A DNA stretch of 5,831 nt from Acholeplasmatales bacterium (GTDB lineage Bacteria > Bacillota_I > Bacilli_A > Acholeplasmatales > Anaeroplasmataceae), in assembly GCA_024681175.1 (NCBI GenBank), contig JAILBI010000245.1, positions 1 through 5,831 of the forward strand, read 5' to 3'. The stretch's first letter is position 1. Each line of letters begins with the position of its first letter. A program made the translations under genes and the position numbers. This document shows, piece by piece, positions 1 to 5,385 of this stretch. A model generated the notes under the pieces. It was not told where the DNA came from, did not search any database, and saw only the letters and a list, made by a program, of their open reading frames with translations.

Positions 1-138
1 TTTCAGAGAAAAGGTCTGGTGCCGATGGCGAAGTGGACACACCTGTTCCCATACCGAACACAGAAGTTAAGCACTTCAACGCTGATGGTAGTAAGTTCGA
101 TCTTGCAAGAGTAGGAAGGTGCCGGGCTCTCTCTGAGA
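1..138 (+). other. Precursor stem bracketing 5S rRNA
   Basis: TTTCAGAGA (1-9) pairs with TCTCTGAGA (130-138) in nine consecutive pairs, one of them a T-G wobble. A short asymmetric bulge separates it from helix I of the 5S. This long double-stranded stalk is what RNase M5-type maturation of 5S precursors needs in Bacillus (known for that enzyme; its use here is inferred). The stem may extend beyond the window's first base. Confidence 0.7.
13..128 (+). rRNA. rrf: 5S ribosomal RNA
   Basis: Structural RNA of the large ribosomal subunit. The internal segment CCCATACCGAACACAGAAGT (49-68) is the classic bacterial 5S core. Helix I is formed by 14-20 (GTCTGGT) with 121-127 (GCCGGGC), all seven pairs being Watson-Crick or G-U. 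The length of about 116 nt is normal for Gram-positive bacteria. It lies directly upstream of a tRNA array, as at the end of a 16S-23S-5S-tRNA operon; the 23S gene would lie before the window. Exact mature ends are uncertain by 1-3 nt. Confidence 0.96.
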
Positions 139-154
139 AAAATAAAAAAAAGAT

Positions 155-230
155 GGAGGCTTAGCTCAGTTGGGAGAGCATTTGCCTTACAAGCAAAGGG
201 TCAGGGGTTCGAGCCCCTTAGCCTCCACCA
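155..230 (+). tRNA. tRNA-Val(UAC)
   Basis: Complete cloverleaf. Acceptor GGAGGCT pairs with AGCCTCC. The anticodon stem TTTGC/GCAAA carries loop CTTACAA with anticodon TAC (reads GUA). The T-loop is TTCGAGC. Discriminator A and CCA are encoded (227-230). It is the first tRNA after 5S, the position Val holds in B. subtilis trnB. Confidence 0.97.
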
Positions 231-235
231 TTTAT

Positions 236-311
<76 letters not shown>

Positions 312-325
312 CCTAATATAGGTTT

Positions 326-401
326 GATCCGCTAGCTCAGATGGTAGAGCACTTGACTTTTAATCAAGGGGTCTGGAGTTCGAATCTCCAGCGGGTCACC
401 A
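326..401 (+). tRNA. tRNA-Lys(UUU)
   Basis: Acceptor GATCCGC pairs with GCGGGTC (one T-G). The anticodon loop CTTTTAA carries TTT (reads AAA, the favoured Lys codon in this AT-rich DNA). T-stem TGGAG/CTCCA is perfect. CCA is encoded. Confidence 0.97.
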
Positions 402-413
402 CTAAATAAACAT

Positions 414-501
414 GCCTCAGTGGTGAAATTGGTATACACGAAGGACTTAAAATCCTTTGACTGTTGAAGTCGTGCCGGTTCAAGTCCGGCCTGAGGCACC
501 A
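414..501 (+). tRNA. tRNA-Leu(UAA)
   Basis: Class II tRNA of 88 nt with an extended variable arm. Acceptor GCCTCAG/CTGAGGC is perfect. The anticodon stem AAGGA/TCCTT carries loop CTTAAAA with anticodon TAA (reads UUA). T-stem GCCGG/CCGGC is perfect. CCA is encoded. UUA is abundant in the downstream genes, so this tRNA matches local codon demand. Confidence 0.97.
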
Positions 502-521
502 CCTTATTAAGTTAAGTAGAA

Positions 522-597
522 GGGGTTATAGCTCAGCTGGGAGAGCGCCTGTTTTGCAAGCAGGAGGTCACCGGTTCGATCCCGGTTAGCTCCACCA
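522..597 (+). tRNA. tRNA-Ala(UGC)
   Basis: Acceptor GGGGTTA pairs with TAGCTCC and includes the G3-U70 wobble (G524-T591), the universal alanine identity element. The anticodon stem CCTGT/GCAGG carries loop TTTGCAA with anticodon TGC (reads GCA). CCA is encoded. In B. subtilis trnB four tRNAs (Gly-Leu-Arg-Pro) lie between Leu and Ala; they are absent here. Confidence 0.97.
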
Positions 598-620
598 TCT
601 TATTATTTAAAAATTCATAT

Positions 621-697
621 GGCTCGGTAGCTCAGCTGGCTAGAGCAACCGGTTCATACCCGGTAGGTCGTGGGTTCGAATCCCTCCGGAGCCACCA
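621..697 (+). tRNA. tRNA-Met(CAU), elongator
   Basis: 77 nt with anticodon loop TTCATAC (anticodon CAT) in a perfect ACCGG/CCGGT stem. This loop matches elongator Met tRNA of Bacillus, and T4-A69 in the acceptor argues against Ile2. The array position (after Ala, before Ile2) also fits. Odd: two helical mismatches, G626 opposite G688 in the acceptor stem (6-67) and T671 opposite T685 in the T-stem (50-64). CCA is encoded. It is probably functional but structurally weaker than its neighbours. Confidence 0.88.
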
Positions 698-704
698 TTC
701 ACTT

Positions 705-781
705 GGACCCTTAGCTCAGTTGGTTAGAGCCACCGGCTCATAACCGGTCTGTCACAGGTTCGAGTCCTGTAGGGTCCACCA
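705..781 (+). tRNA. tRNA-Ile2(CAU, lysidine type)
   Basis: Anticodon CAT in loop CTCATAA. The acceptor GGACCCT/AGGGTCC gives C4-G69 and C5-G68, the pairs known to be recognised by the lysidine synthetase TilS. It also lies between Met and Ser as the Ile(CAU) gene does in B. subtilis trnB. The mature tRNA would carry lysidine at position 34 and read AUA, a very common Ile codon in this window. All stems pair and CCA is encoded. Automatic tools would often label it Met. Confidence 0.88.
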
Positions 782-832
782 AGTAAAATTGATAGACCTA
801 TAATTTAATATTTATCATTTTTTATTCGACAC

Positions 833-923
833 GGAGAAATACCCAAGTGGCTGAAGGGTTCGGTCTTGAAAACCGATAGGGGATGCAAGTCCCGCGGGGG
901 TTCGAATCCCTCTTTCTCCGCCA
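833..923 (+). tRNA. tRNA-Ser(UGA)
   Basis: Class II tRNA of 91 nt with a long variable arm. Acceptor GGAGAAA/TTTCTCC is perfect. The anticodon stem TCGGT/ACCGA carries loop CTTGAAA with anticodon TGA (reads UCA). The discriminator is G920, as usual for Ser, followed by encoded CCA. A 51-nt spacer (782-832) precedes it, the longest in the array. The spacer holds a TATAAT-like string at 799-804 but no usable -35 box. Confidence 0.96.
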
Positions 924-930
924 TTTATAT

Positions 931-1007
931 CGCGGGATAGAGCAGTCTGGAAGCTCGTCGGGCTCATAACCCGGAGGTCGTTGGTTCAAATCCTTCTCCC
1001 GCAACCA
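931..1007 (+). tRNA. Initiator tRNA-fMet(CAU)
   Basis: Initiator hallmarks: unpaired C1/A72 (C931, A1003), three G-C pairs next to the anticodon loop (GGG before and CCC after CTCATAA), an A11-U24 pair in the D-stem, and T-loop TTCAAAT. CCA is encoded at 1005-1007. Odd: the T-stem GTTGG/CCTTC has tandem T-T mismatches (T981-T995 and T982-T994), leaving three G-C pairs. The mismatches fall at 50-64 and 51-63, positions known to tune EF-Tu binding. Confidence 0.94.
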
Positions 1008-1027
1008 ATTTTTAAAATAAAAATGAT

Positions 1028-1104
1028 GGTCCGGTAGTTCAGTTGGTTAGAATGCCTGCCTGTCACGCAGGAGGTCGCGAGTTCGAGTCTCGTCCGGACC
1101 GCCA
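1028..1104 (+). tRNA. tRNA-Asp(GUC)
   Basis: Acceptor GGTCCGG/CCGGACC is perfect. The anticodon stem CCTGC/GCAGG carries loop CTGTCAC with anticodon GTC (reads GAC and GAU). The discriminator is G1101, an Asp identity base, followed by encoded CCA. As I recall it, the sequence is close to Bacillus tRNA-Asp. Confidence 0.97.
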
Positions 1105-1109
1105 CTTTT

Positions 1110-1185
<76 letters not shown>

Positions 1186-1195
1186 TTTTTTTTAT

Positions 1196-1226
1196 AAGAC
1201 ATTACAATAAGTAATGTCTTTTTTTT
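1196..1226 (+). terminator. Intrinsic terminator of the rRNA-tRNA operon
   Basis: AAGACATTAC (1196-1205) and GTAATGTCTT (1211-1220) form a perfect 10-bp stem around the loop AATAA, followed by an unbroken T tract to 1226. Its place right after the last tRNA fits the end of the stable-RNA transcript. There is no matching T tract on the other strand, so it acts in the + direction only. Confidence 0.93.
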
Positions 1227-1237
1227 GTTTTTTTTAG

Positions 1238-1243
1238 TATAAT
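1238..1243 (+). promoter_or_regulatory. Candidate -10 box for the Dcd-like gene
   Basis: A perfect TATAAT lies just after the tRNA terminator, placing a start near 1250 and a leader of about 37 nt before the ATG at 1287. No convincing -35 hexamer is found 16-18 bp upstream, because that space is taken by the terminator arm and T tract. Promoter strength is therefore unclear. Confidence 0.5.
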
Positions 1244-1286
1244 AGGAAAGGATATTCATTTATGAAAATATAGAGGAGAGAAAATT

Positions 1287-2174
1287 ATGCTTAGTAGATA
1301 TGATATAGAAAAAGAATTTGGAAAAAATATTAGTATTTATCCGTTTAATGGGGATAATATTAAAGAAAATTCCATAAATTTAACAGCAAGCGATTTAGCT
1401 TGGACGCAAACCAATTTTAGTGCTTATATAGATGAAACAAGTATAAAAGCTTATTCTAAAAAAACTAGTAATTTAAAAGAATATACCTTTAAAAAAGGTG
1501 AGAAGGCTATTATAGAAATTTTTAACGAGAAGTACATTGTTTTAGCACCTCATTCTGTAACTTTGATTGAGACAGAAGAAGTTATATCTACTGGACCAAA
1601 AATTGGCGGTGATTTTCATTCGAAAGTTGGCTTATCAGCTATTGGAATTGGGCATATTGGCACAATGTTAGGACCTAATTTTTCCGGAAAATGCCTTATA
1701 CCGTTACACAATGTTACAGAAGATATTGTTTTATTAAAAACTACAAAAACAATAGTTTCTGTTACATTTGAATATTTAAAGTCATCTATGACTAATGAAT
1801 CCAATCCTACGACATCTGGACACATTGAAAAACTTTCCCAATATGGTATCTCCATTTCAGAAAATGATAGTAAAAAAATCATTGATGACTGGATGACTAG
1901 ATTTAATGATGTTAAAGATAAGATGGAAGAATCTGAATCTTATAACAAATATTTAAAAAGTAGAAAAAAAAGAAGTTTTAAAGAAAAATGGTTAACAACT
2001 AGAAATATAATTATTGGTTCATTTGTAGCCATAGTCGTTATAACATCATTTGTATTATCGCTTGTTTTCGAATGCAAAGGAAACACAAAATGGGCTGATC
2101 GACTTTGGCCTACATTCTTTAGTTTGTTGATTTCAGGAACAGGATTTTTACTAGGATTTGTTCGCCCACGATAA
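1287..2174 (+). CDS. Dcd-fold (dCTP deaminase/dUTPase-like) protein with two C-terminal TM helices, catalytically degenerate
   Basis: 295 residues. The ATG follows a strong SD (GAGGAG, 1273-1278) at 8 nt. Residues 1-162 follow the dCTP deaminase layout: an opening like LSxxDI (2-7), an Asn-Leu stretch at 31-37 where the family has SxDLRLG, a core helix SKVGLSAIGI (112-121) in place of GRSSLARLGL, then GPNFSGKCLIPLHN (129-142) in place of DPGFxGxxTLExxN. The catalytic Glu of the TLE motif aligns with Pro139, and the signature Arg/Ser residues are Lys113, Val114 and Ala118. Deamination is therefore unlikely, though a nucleotide pocket could remain. Residues about 163-223 form a charged, probably helical linker. 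A basic patch (224-235, KSRKKRS) precedes TM1 (about 240-261); TM2 is about 273-292. The basic patch suggests the Dcd domain faces the cytosol. It is a lone gene with its own promoter and terminator, next to a tRNA array. A membrane effector or sensor gated by a nucleotide is inference; the fold assignment is fairly secure. Confidence 0.75.
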   Translation: MLSRYDIEKEFGKNISIYPFNGDNIKENSINLTASDLAWTQTNFSAYIDETSIKAYSKKTSNLKEYTFKKGEKAIIEIFNEKYIVLAPHSVTLIETEEVISTGPKIGGDFHSKVGLSAIGIGHIGTMLGPNFSGKCLIPLHNVTEDIVLLKTTKTIVSVTFEYLKSSMTNESNPTTSGHIEKLSQYGISISENDSKKIIDDWMTRFNDVKDKMEESESYNKYLKSRKKRSFKEKWLTTRNIIIGSFVAIVVITSFVLSLVFECKGNTKWADRLWPTFFSLLISGTGFLLGFVRPR

Positions 2175-2178
2175 AAAT

Positions 2179-2221
2179 AATCCAGTATTAAATTTTAACG
2201 GATTTAATACTGGATTTTTTT
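2179..2221 (+). terminator. Intrinsic terminator after the Dcd-like gene
   Basis: AATCCAGTATTAAAT (2179-2193) and ATTTAATACTGGATT (2202-2216) form a perfect 15-bp stem with an 8-nt loop, followed by a T run through 2221. It begins 4 nt after the stop codon. It isolates the Dcd-like gene from the cdaA operon. Confidence 0.92.
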
Positions 2222-2242
2222 ATTTCAGGGTACATTTAATAT

Positions 2243-2270
2243 TTAAGTTTGTATTTATTTATTATATAAT
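2243..2270 (+). promoter_or_regulatory. Candidate promoter of the cdaA operon
   Basis: A perfect TATAAT sits at 2265-2270. A weak -35-like TTAAGT (2243-2248) stands 16 bp upstream. Transcription would start near 2277, giving a leader of about 32 nt before the TTG start at 2309. The space is too short for a ydaO-type c-di-AMP riboswitch. Confidence 0.5.
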
Positions 2271-2294
2271 AAATAAGAGTGATATTATTTCAGC

Positions 2295-2300
2295 AAGGGG
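2295..2300 (+). promoter_or_regulatory. Shine-Dalgarno that sets the cdaA start at TTG
   Basis: AAGGGG lies 8 nt before TTG 2309, ideal spacing. The longer in-frame GTG at 2279 has no separated SD and would fall almost on the predicted transcription start. An ATG at 2301 is out of frame and stops within six codons. The TTG is therefore preferred. Confidence 0.7.
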
Positions 2301-2308
2301 ATGATATT

Positions 2309-3112
2309 TTGTTTTTAGACGTTATTCAAGACATTAATAAATTCTTAGATGGCCATTCATATGTAAGATGGATCATAGATGGTTATTTCTTATTAATTGT
2401 TGTTTCATTATTAATATTTATAGCTTTAAAATATAAAAAAGCTTTATTTTTGCTTATATTTGGAATTTTAATTGGTGTCGTTTATTTCTTATCTGATGCC
2501 TTAAAATTAAAAGCTAGTAAAGAAATATATAGTCTTTTCTTTTGTTCATTCTTAATTATTTCTACAGTCTTACTTGCACCAGAATTAAGAAGATTAATGG
2601 AAGTAAGAAGAGGCGAAGATACAAGAAAATTAAATAATAAAGAAAATTCTTCAGAAAAAACAAAAGAAGCAATTGCAGATGCAGTATTTACACTTGCATC
2701 AGGCAAGGTTGGTGCCTTAATTACTATTGAGCAGCAAATTAAGCTTGACCAATATGCTGAAAGAGCAATCACTCTTAATAGTGAGGTTTCAAAAGAATTA
2801 CTTGAACAAATCTTTATTAAGGATTCTCCATTACATGATGGTGGTGTAATTATAAGAGGTAATAAGATTTTATGTGCAGCAGCATATTATAACTTAACAC
2901 AAGACCAATCATTAGATAAAACTACAGGCTCACGTCATAGAGCTGGTCTTGGTATTTCTGAAATTACAGATTCAGTTACAATCATTGTTTCAGAAGAAAC
3001 AGGTGATGTACATGTTGCAATCGCTGGATATATGAAATTATTATCTAGTGAAAACGAACTTCTTGAATATATTTCAAGTCACTTAGACGGAGGTAGAGAT
3101 GAAAATAATTAA
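2309..3112 (+). CDS. cdaA: Membrane diadenylate cyclase CdaA (c-di-AMP synthase)
   Basis: Condenses two ATP into the second messenger c-di-AMP, which controls potassium and osmolyte balance and cell-wall homeostasis in Gram-positive bacteria. From TTG 2309 the protein has 267 residues, close to the 273 of B. subtilis CdaA; a GTG at 2279 would add ten. Three N-terminal TM helices lie at about 27-43, 45-61 and 74-90, followed by PELRR (91-95), as at the membrane-catalytic junction of CdaA. The DAC domain contains GALITIE (135-141), PLHDGG (174-179) and GSRHRAGLGISE (207-218), then VSEETGDV (228-235). The usual DGA motif reads DGG here; the metal-binding Asp177 and the RHR motif are intact, so activity is expected. 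The common neighbours cdaR and glmM are absent. The end overlaps the next gene by 14 nt. The identification is secure. Confidence 0.95.
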   Translation: MFLDVIQDINKFLDGHSYVRWIIDGYFLLIVVSLLIFIALKYKKALFLLIFGILIGVVYFLSDALKLKASKEIYSLFFCSFLIISTVLLAPELRRLMEVRRGEDTRKLNNKENSSEKTKEAIADAVFTLASGKVGALITIEQQIKLDQYAERAITLNSEVSKELLEQIFIKDSPLHDGGVIIRGNKILCAAAYYNLTQDQSLDKTTGSRHRAGLGISEITDSVTIIVSEETGDVHVAIAGYMKLLSSENELLEYISSHLDGGRDENN

Positions 3113-3278
3113 TTTTATTATCGATCTTTTGTTCTGTCCGTTTACATTATTATTTAGAGCTAAAGGTAAGAATGAGCTTCCAAAAGAAGTTAAACATGTT
3201 GTTTTAATTTCAATAGCATTAATATTTACAGTAGCAATTATATTTTTATGCTACTATAAGGAGATTTTAGGTATATGA
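3099..3278 (+). CDS. Small membrane protein, 59 residues, unrecognised
   Basis: Starts MKIINFIIDLLFCPFTLLFR and ends CYYKEILGI. The ATG at 3099 lies within the last codons of cdaA in another frame, 5 nt after a strong GGAGG (3089-3093). Its TGA (3276-3278) overlaps the next ATG in an ATGA junction. These signals at both ends support a real, translationally coupled gene. Residues about 3-19 are hydrophobic or amphipathic, residues 20-32 are charged (RAKGKNELPKEVK), and about 33-52 form a clear TM helix, suggesting a small one- or two-pass membrane protein. I recognise no family. It sits where cdaR, whose product regulates CdaA, usually follows cdaA, but it shows no YbbR-like repeats. A role as a CdaA partner is inference from position only. 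Confidence 0.78.
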   Translation: MKIINFIIDLLFCPFTLLFRAKGKNELPKEVKHVVLISIALIFTVAIIFLCYYKEILGI

Positions 3279-4873
3279 TATTAGAGAATTTGCCTGAATT
3301 TATAAAGCAAAGCCCTATAATACCTTTAATGCTTTCTGTATTATTATTAATCATTGTCTTGCTTCAATGCATGACAAAGCATATATTTTATAAAGTTAGA
3401 TTAATATTTGCATTTTTGCTTACTTTTGCATCTGCTTTATTCTTAATATTCTTTGATGAATTAAAAGGATGGATAGAAAAAAGTAATGGTGAAATAAATA
3501 TTAGAGGATATTCTATATATCTTTCATTTATTTTAATAGAAGTAGCTGTATGCGTATTATTATTCTTTACAATTGATTTTTCATTATCAAATGATAAATT
3601 AAATAAAGAATTATCTAGAAATATTAACGCAACTAAATATTATGTATTATTAGATAAAAAAGATAGAATTAAAGATATTTCTGAGATGCTTTTAAAGGAT
3701 TTAAAAATTGAATATAAAAATGTTATTCATAAAAATTTCTTTGATGTTATCGAGCTTAAATATCGTATTATTGGTATGAATGGTGAAGAAGCATATAAAA
3801 AAGATTTAAAGAAATATTTTGAGCATTATGAAAGAAAAGTAAAATCTGGAGATATCAATAAATTTGAGCTTGATATTGAAGATGAAAATGCAGTTAAATC
3901 TGCAATTTATTTCAATGAATCAGTAGTATTTTCAAATGATAAATATAAAGGAAGAATCCTTTTAGGTGATAAGAAAAATGAAAACACTCTAATGGGTGTT
4001 GAAAGAGATTTAGAACAAAAATCAAATGAGCTTGATTTAATTAAATCTAGATTCTTATCAATTATAGGTAAAACAACAGATGGTATATTCTTTAATAATT
4101 TAACTAATAAATCTATTTGGTTTAATGATGTATTAGTTAAAAAATTATTATTGAATGGTAATTCAATTCAAGCTAATGATTTTTATAATAATATAGCACC
4201 CGAGGATTTAGCATTATATAAAGAAACAATGGCTAATTTAAAAGGTACTGATTATGAAATAACATATAAATATAATACAGGTGCATATTCTGTATATATA
4301 AAAGAAAAGGGCTATAAAATAATCACTGAAAATGAAGTAGAATTATCTGGTGTTATGCAGGTAGTTGATGATTATGGCTACGAAAAGACTGAAACTAATT
4401 TAGATGGTATTAAAACAGAAGTTAATATGTTATCTAAATTAAATGAATTATTAGCATCTGAAAGTGTATTTGAAGCAGTATATATAAGAATGGATAATAT
4501 TCCAACAATTAATGAAAATTATTCACGTGCTGTCGCAAATAACATGATGAGCCAATATACATCATTCTTTTTAAGAAATTATGTAGATGATAATATGCTT
4601 TATCGTATTGGTGGTTTAGATTTCATTTGCTTTATTACAAATTATAATAAGATGGAAAAATTAAAAGCCAACCTAAGAGATAATGAAAAGATATTACATC
4701 CATCTTGTGATTTCGGTAAAGGAAAAGTAATAATGGATGTATATCTAGGTATATCATTTTCTAATGATACACCAATTAAAAAAGAAATTATTAATAATGC
4801 AAAGAAGGCATTAAAGGTATCCTTAAATGCTCAATATCAATCTTCTTATGCATATTTTAAGGATATTAACTAA
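3275..4873 (+). CDS. Membrane PAS-like protein with degenerate GGDEF domain
   Basis: 532 residues; ATG preceded by AAGGAG (3258-3263). Three TM helices at about 15-32, 42-60 and 78-100 are followed by a charged linker. A PAS-like region at about 118-232 and a second at about 257-366 (start TTDGIFF) are predicted from pattern only. The C-terminal region (about 398-530) has the course of a GGDEF domain: YRIGGLDF (443-450) in place of RxGGDEF, and a later DVYLGIS (488-494) like the family's TxSxGIS strand. The signature reads GGLDF, and Arg405 sits where the first metal-binding Asp of DxDxFK should be, so diguanylate cyclase activity is very unlikely. The architecture recalls the N-terminal half of the c-di-AMP phosphodiesterase GdpP (TM-PAS-degenerate GGDEF), but no DHH/DHHA1 domain follows. 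Being coupled to cdaA suggests a sensory regulator of c-di-AMP synthesis (inference). The stop overlaps the next start by 1 nt. Confidence 0.8.
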   Translation: MILENLPEFIKQSPIIPLMLSVLLLIIVLLQCMTKHIFYKVRLIFAFLLTFASALFLIFFDELKGWIEKSNGEINIRGYSIYLSFILIEVAVCVLLFFTIDFSLSNDKLNKELSRNINATKYYVLLDKKDRIKDISEMLLKDLKIEYKNVIHKNFFDVIELKYRIIGMNGEEAYKKDLKKYFEHYERKVKSGDINKFELDIEDENAVKSAIYFNESVVFSNDKYKGRILLGDKKNENTLMGVERDLEQKSNELDLIKSRFLSIIGKTTDGIFFNNLTNKSIWFNDVLVKKLLLNGNSIQANDFYNNIAPEDLALYKETMANLKGTDYEITYKYNTGAYSVYIKEKGYKIITENEVELSGVMQVVDDYGYEKTETNLDGIKTEVNMLSKLNELLASESVFEAVYIRMDNIPTINENYSRAVANNMMSQYTSFFLRNYVDDNMLYRIGGLDFICFITNYNKMEKLKANLRDNEKILHPSCDFGKGKVIMDVYLGISFSNDTPIKKEIINNAKKALKVSLNAQYQSSYAYFKDIN

Positions 4874-5385
4874 TGAATAAAAAAGAAGCTAGAGCTTATG
4901 CGTTAAATTTAAGAAAAAAAGAAAACAATTTGACATCATCAGCTTTAGCTGTAAGTCAAATAGTATCTAAAAAATTTTTATCATCATATAACAATATTGG
5001 TATATATTATCCAATAGGTAAAGAAATAGATATTACAATACTTGTAAATGAATATAAAGATAAAAATTTTTATTTACCTATAACAAGAGAAGATGGTCTT
5101 CATTTTGTAAGATATACAAAAAATCAAAAATTATATGATGGACCATTTAAAACTAAAGAGCCTTTAGGTGATTATATTAATAGAGATCAAATAGAAGTAT
5201 TTTTAATTCCTTGTGTTGCAATTACAAATGAATTAAAAAGAATAGGCTATGGTAAAGGATATTATGATAAATATTTAGCTGGCTATAATGGGTTAAAAAT
5301 AGGTATTTGTTATAAGGATGCAGCTAATTTAGATGTAGAGATGGATGAATTTGATTTAGTTCTTGATATGATGGTGTTAGCGTGA
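4873..5385 (+). CDS. 5-formyltetrahydrofolate cyclo-ligase (5,10-methenyl-THF synthetase)
   Basis: Cytosolic enzyme that uses ATP to convert 5-formyl-THF to 5,10-methenyl-THF, returning a folate storage form to one-carbon metabolism. It has 170 residues, slightly shorter than the usual 180-200. Family features: a basic helical start (NKKEARAYALNLRKK), YYPIGKEIDI (45-54) where the family has a Glu-containing substrate loop, YLPI (67-70), and the diagnostic RIGYGKGYYDKYL (123-135) near the ATP/phosphate site. It then runs LKIGICY (141-147) to FDLVLDMMV (160-168), where the usual C-terminal His-Asp/Thr-Glu pattern is weakened. ATG 4873 shares a base with the preceding TAA (TAATG) and has AAGGA at 4859-4863. 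The end overlaps ispD in GTGA. Corresponds to YqgN of B. subtilis. Confidence 0.93.
   Translation: MNKKEARAYALNLRKKENNLTSSALAVSQIVSKKFLSSYNNIGIYYPIGKEIDITILVNEYKDKNFYLPITREDGLHFVRYTKNQKLYDGPFKTKEPLGDYINRDQIEVFLIPCVAITNELKRIGYGKGYYDKYLAGYNGLKIGICYKDAANLDVEMDEFDLVLDMMVLA

Noticed and set aside
799..804. Internal promoter before tRNA-Ser
   Set aside because: There is a TATAAT-like string, but no -35 at a workable distance; the region 17 bp upstream is the CCA end of tRNA-Ile2.
822..1004. Minus-strand ORF of 60 codons across tRNA-Ser and tRNA-fMet
   Set aside because: It is antisense to two well-supported tRNAs, and its peptide is the familiar artefact of translating tRNA genes backwards. No SD or promoter.
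1616..1882. Minus-strand ORF inside the Dcd-like gene
   Set aside because: It lies wholly within a gene with clear domain and start signals; no SD or family likeness.
2175..2278. Attachment-site repeat of the tRNA-Phe 3' end
   Set aside because: I compared the end of the tRNA with the spacer after the Dcd-like gene and found no shared stretch.
2222..2308. c-di-AMP (ydaO) riboswitch before cdaA
   Set aside because: The predicted leader is only about 32 nt and holds no suitable paired elements.
2482..2772. Minus-strand ORF inside cdaA
   Set aside because: Shadow of a strongly conserved coding region.
3276..5385. TGA read as tryptophan (mycoplasma code)
   Set aside because: TGA ends two genes at tight overlaps, and all tryptophans within genes are TGG. 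The evidence is limited because reading through would add only a few codons.
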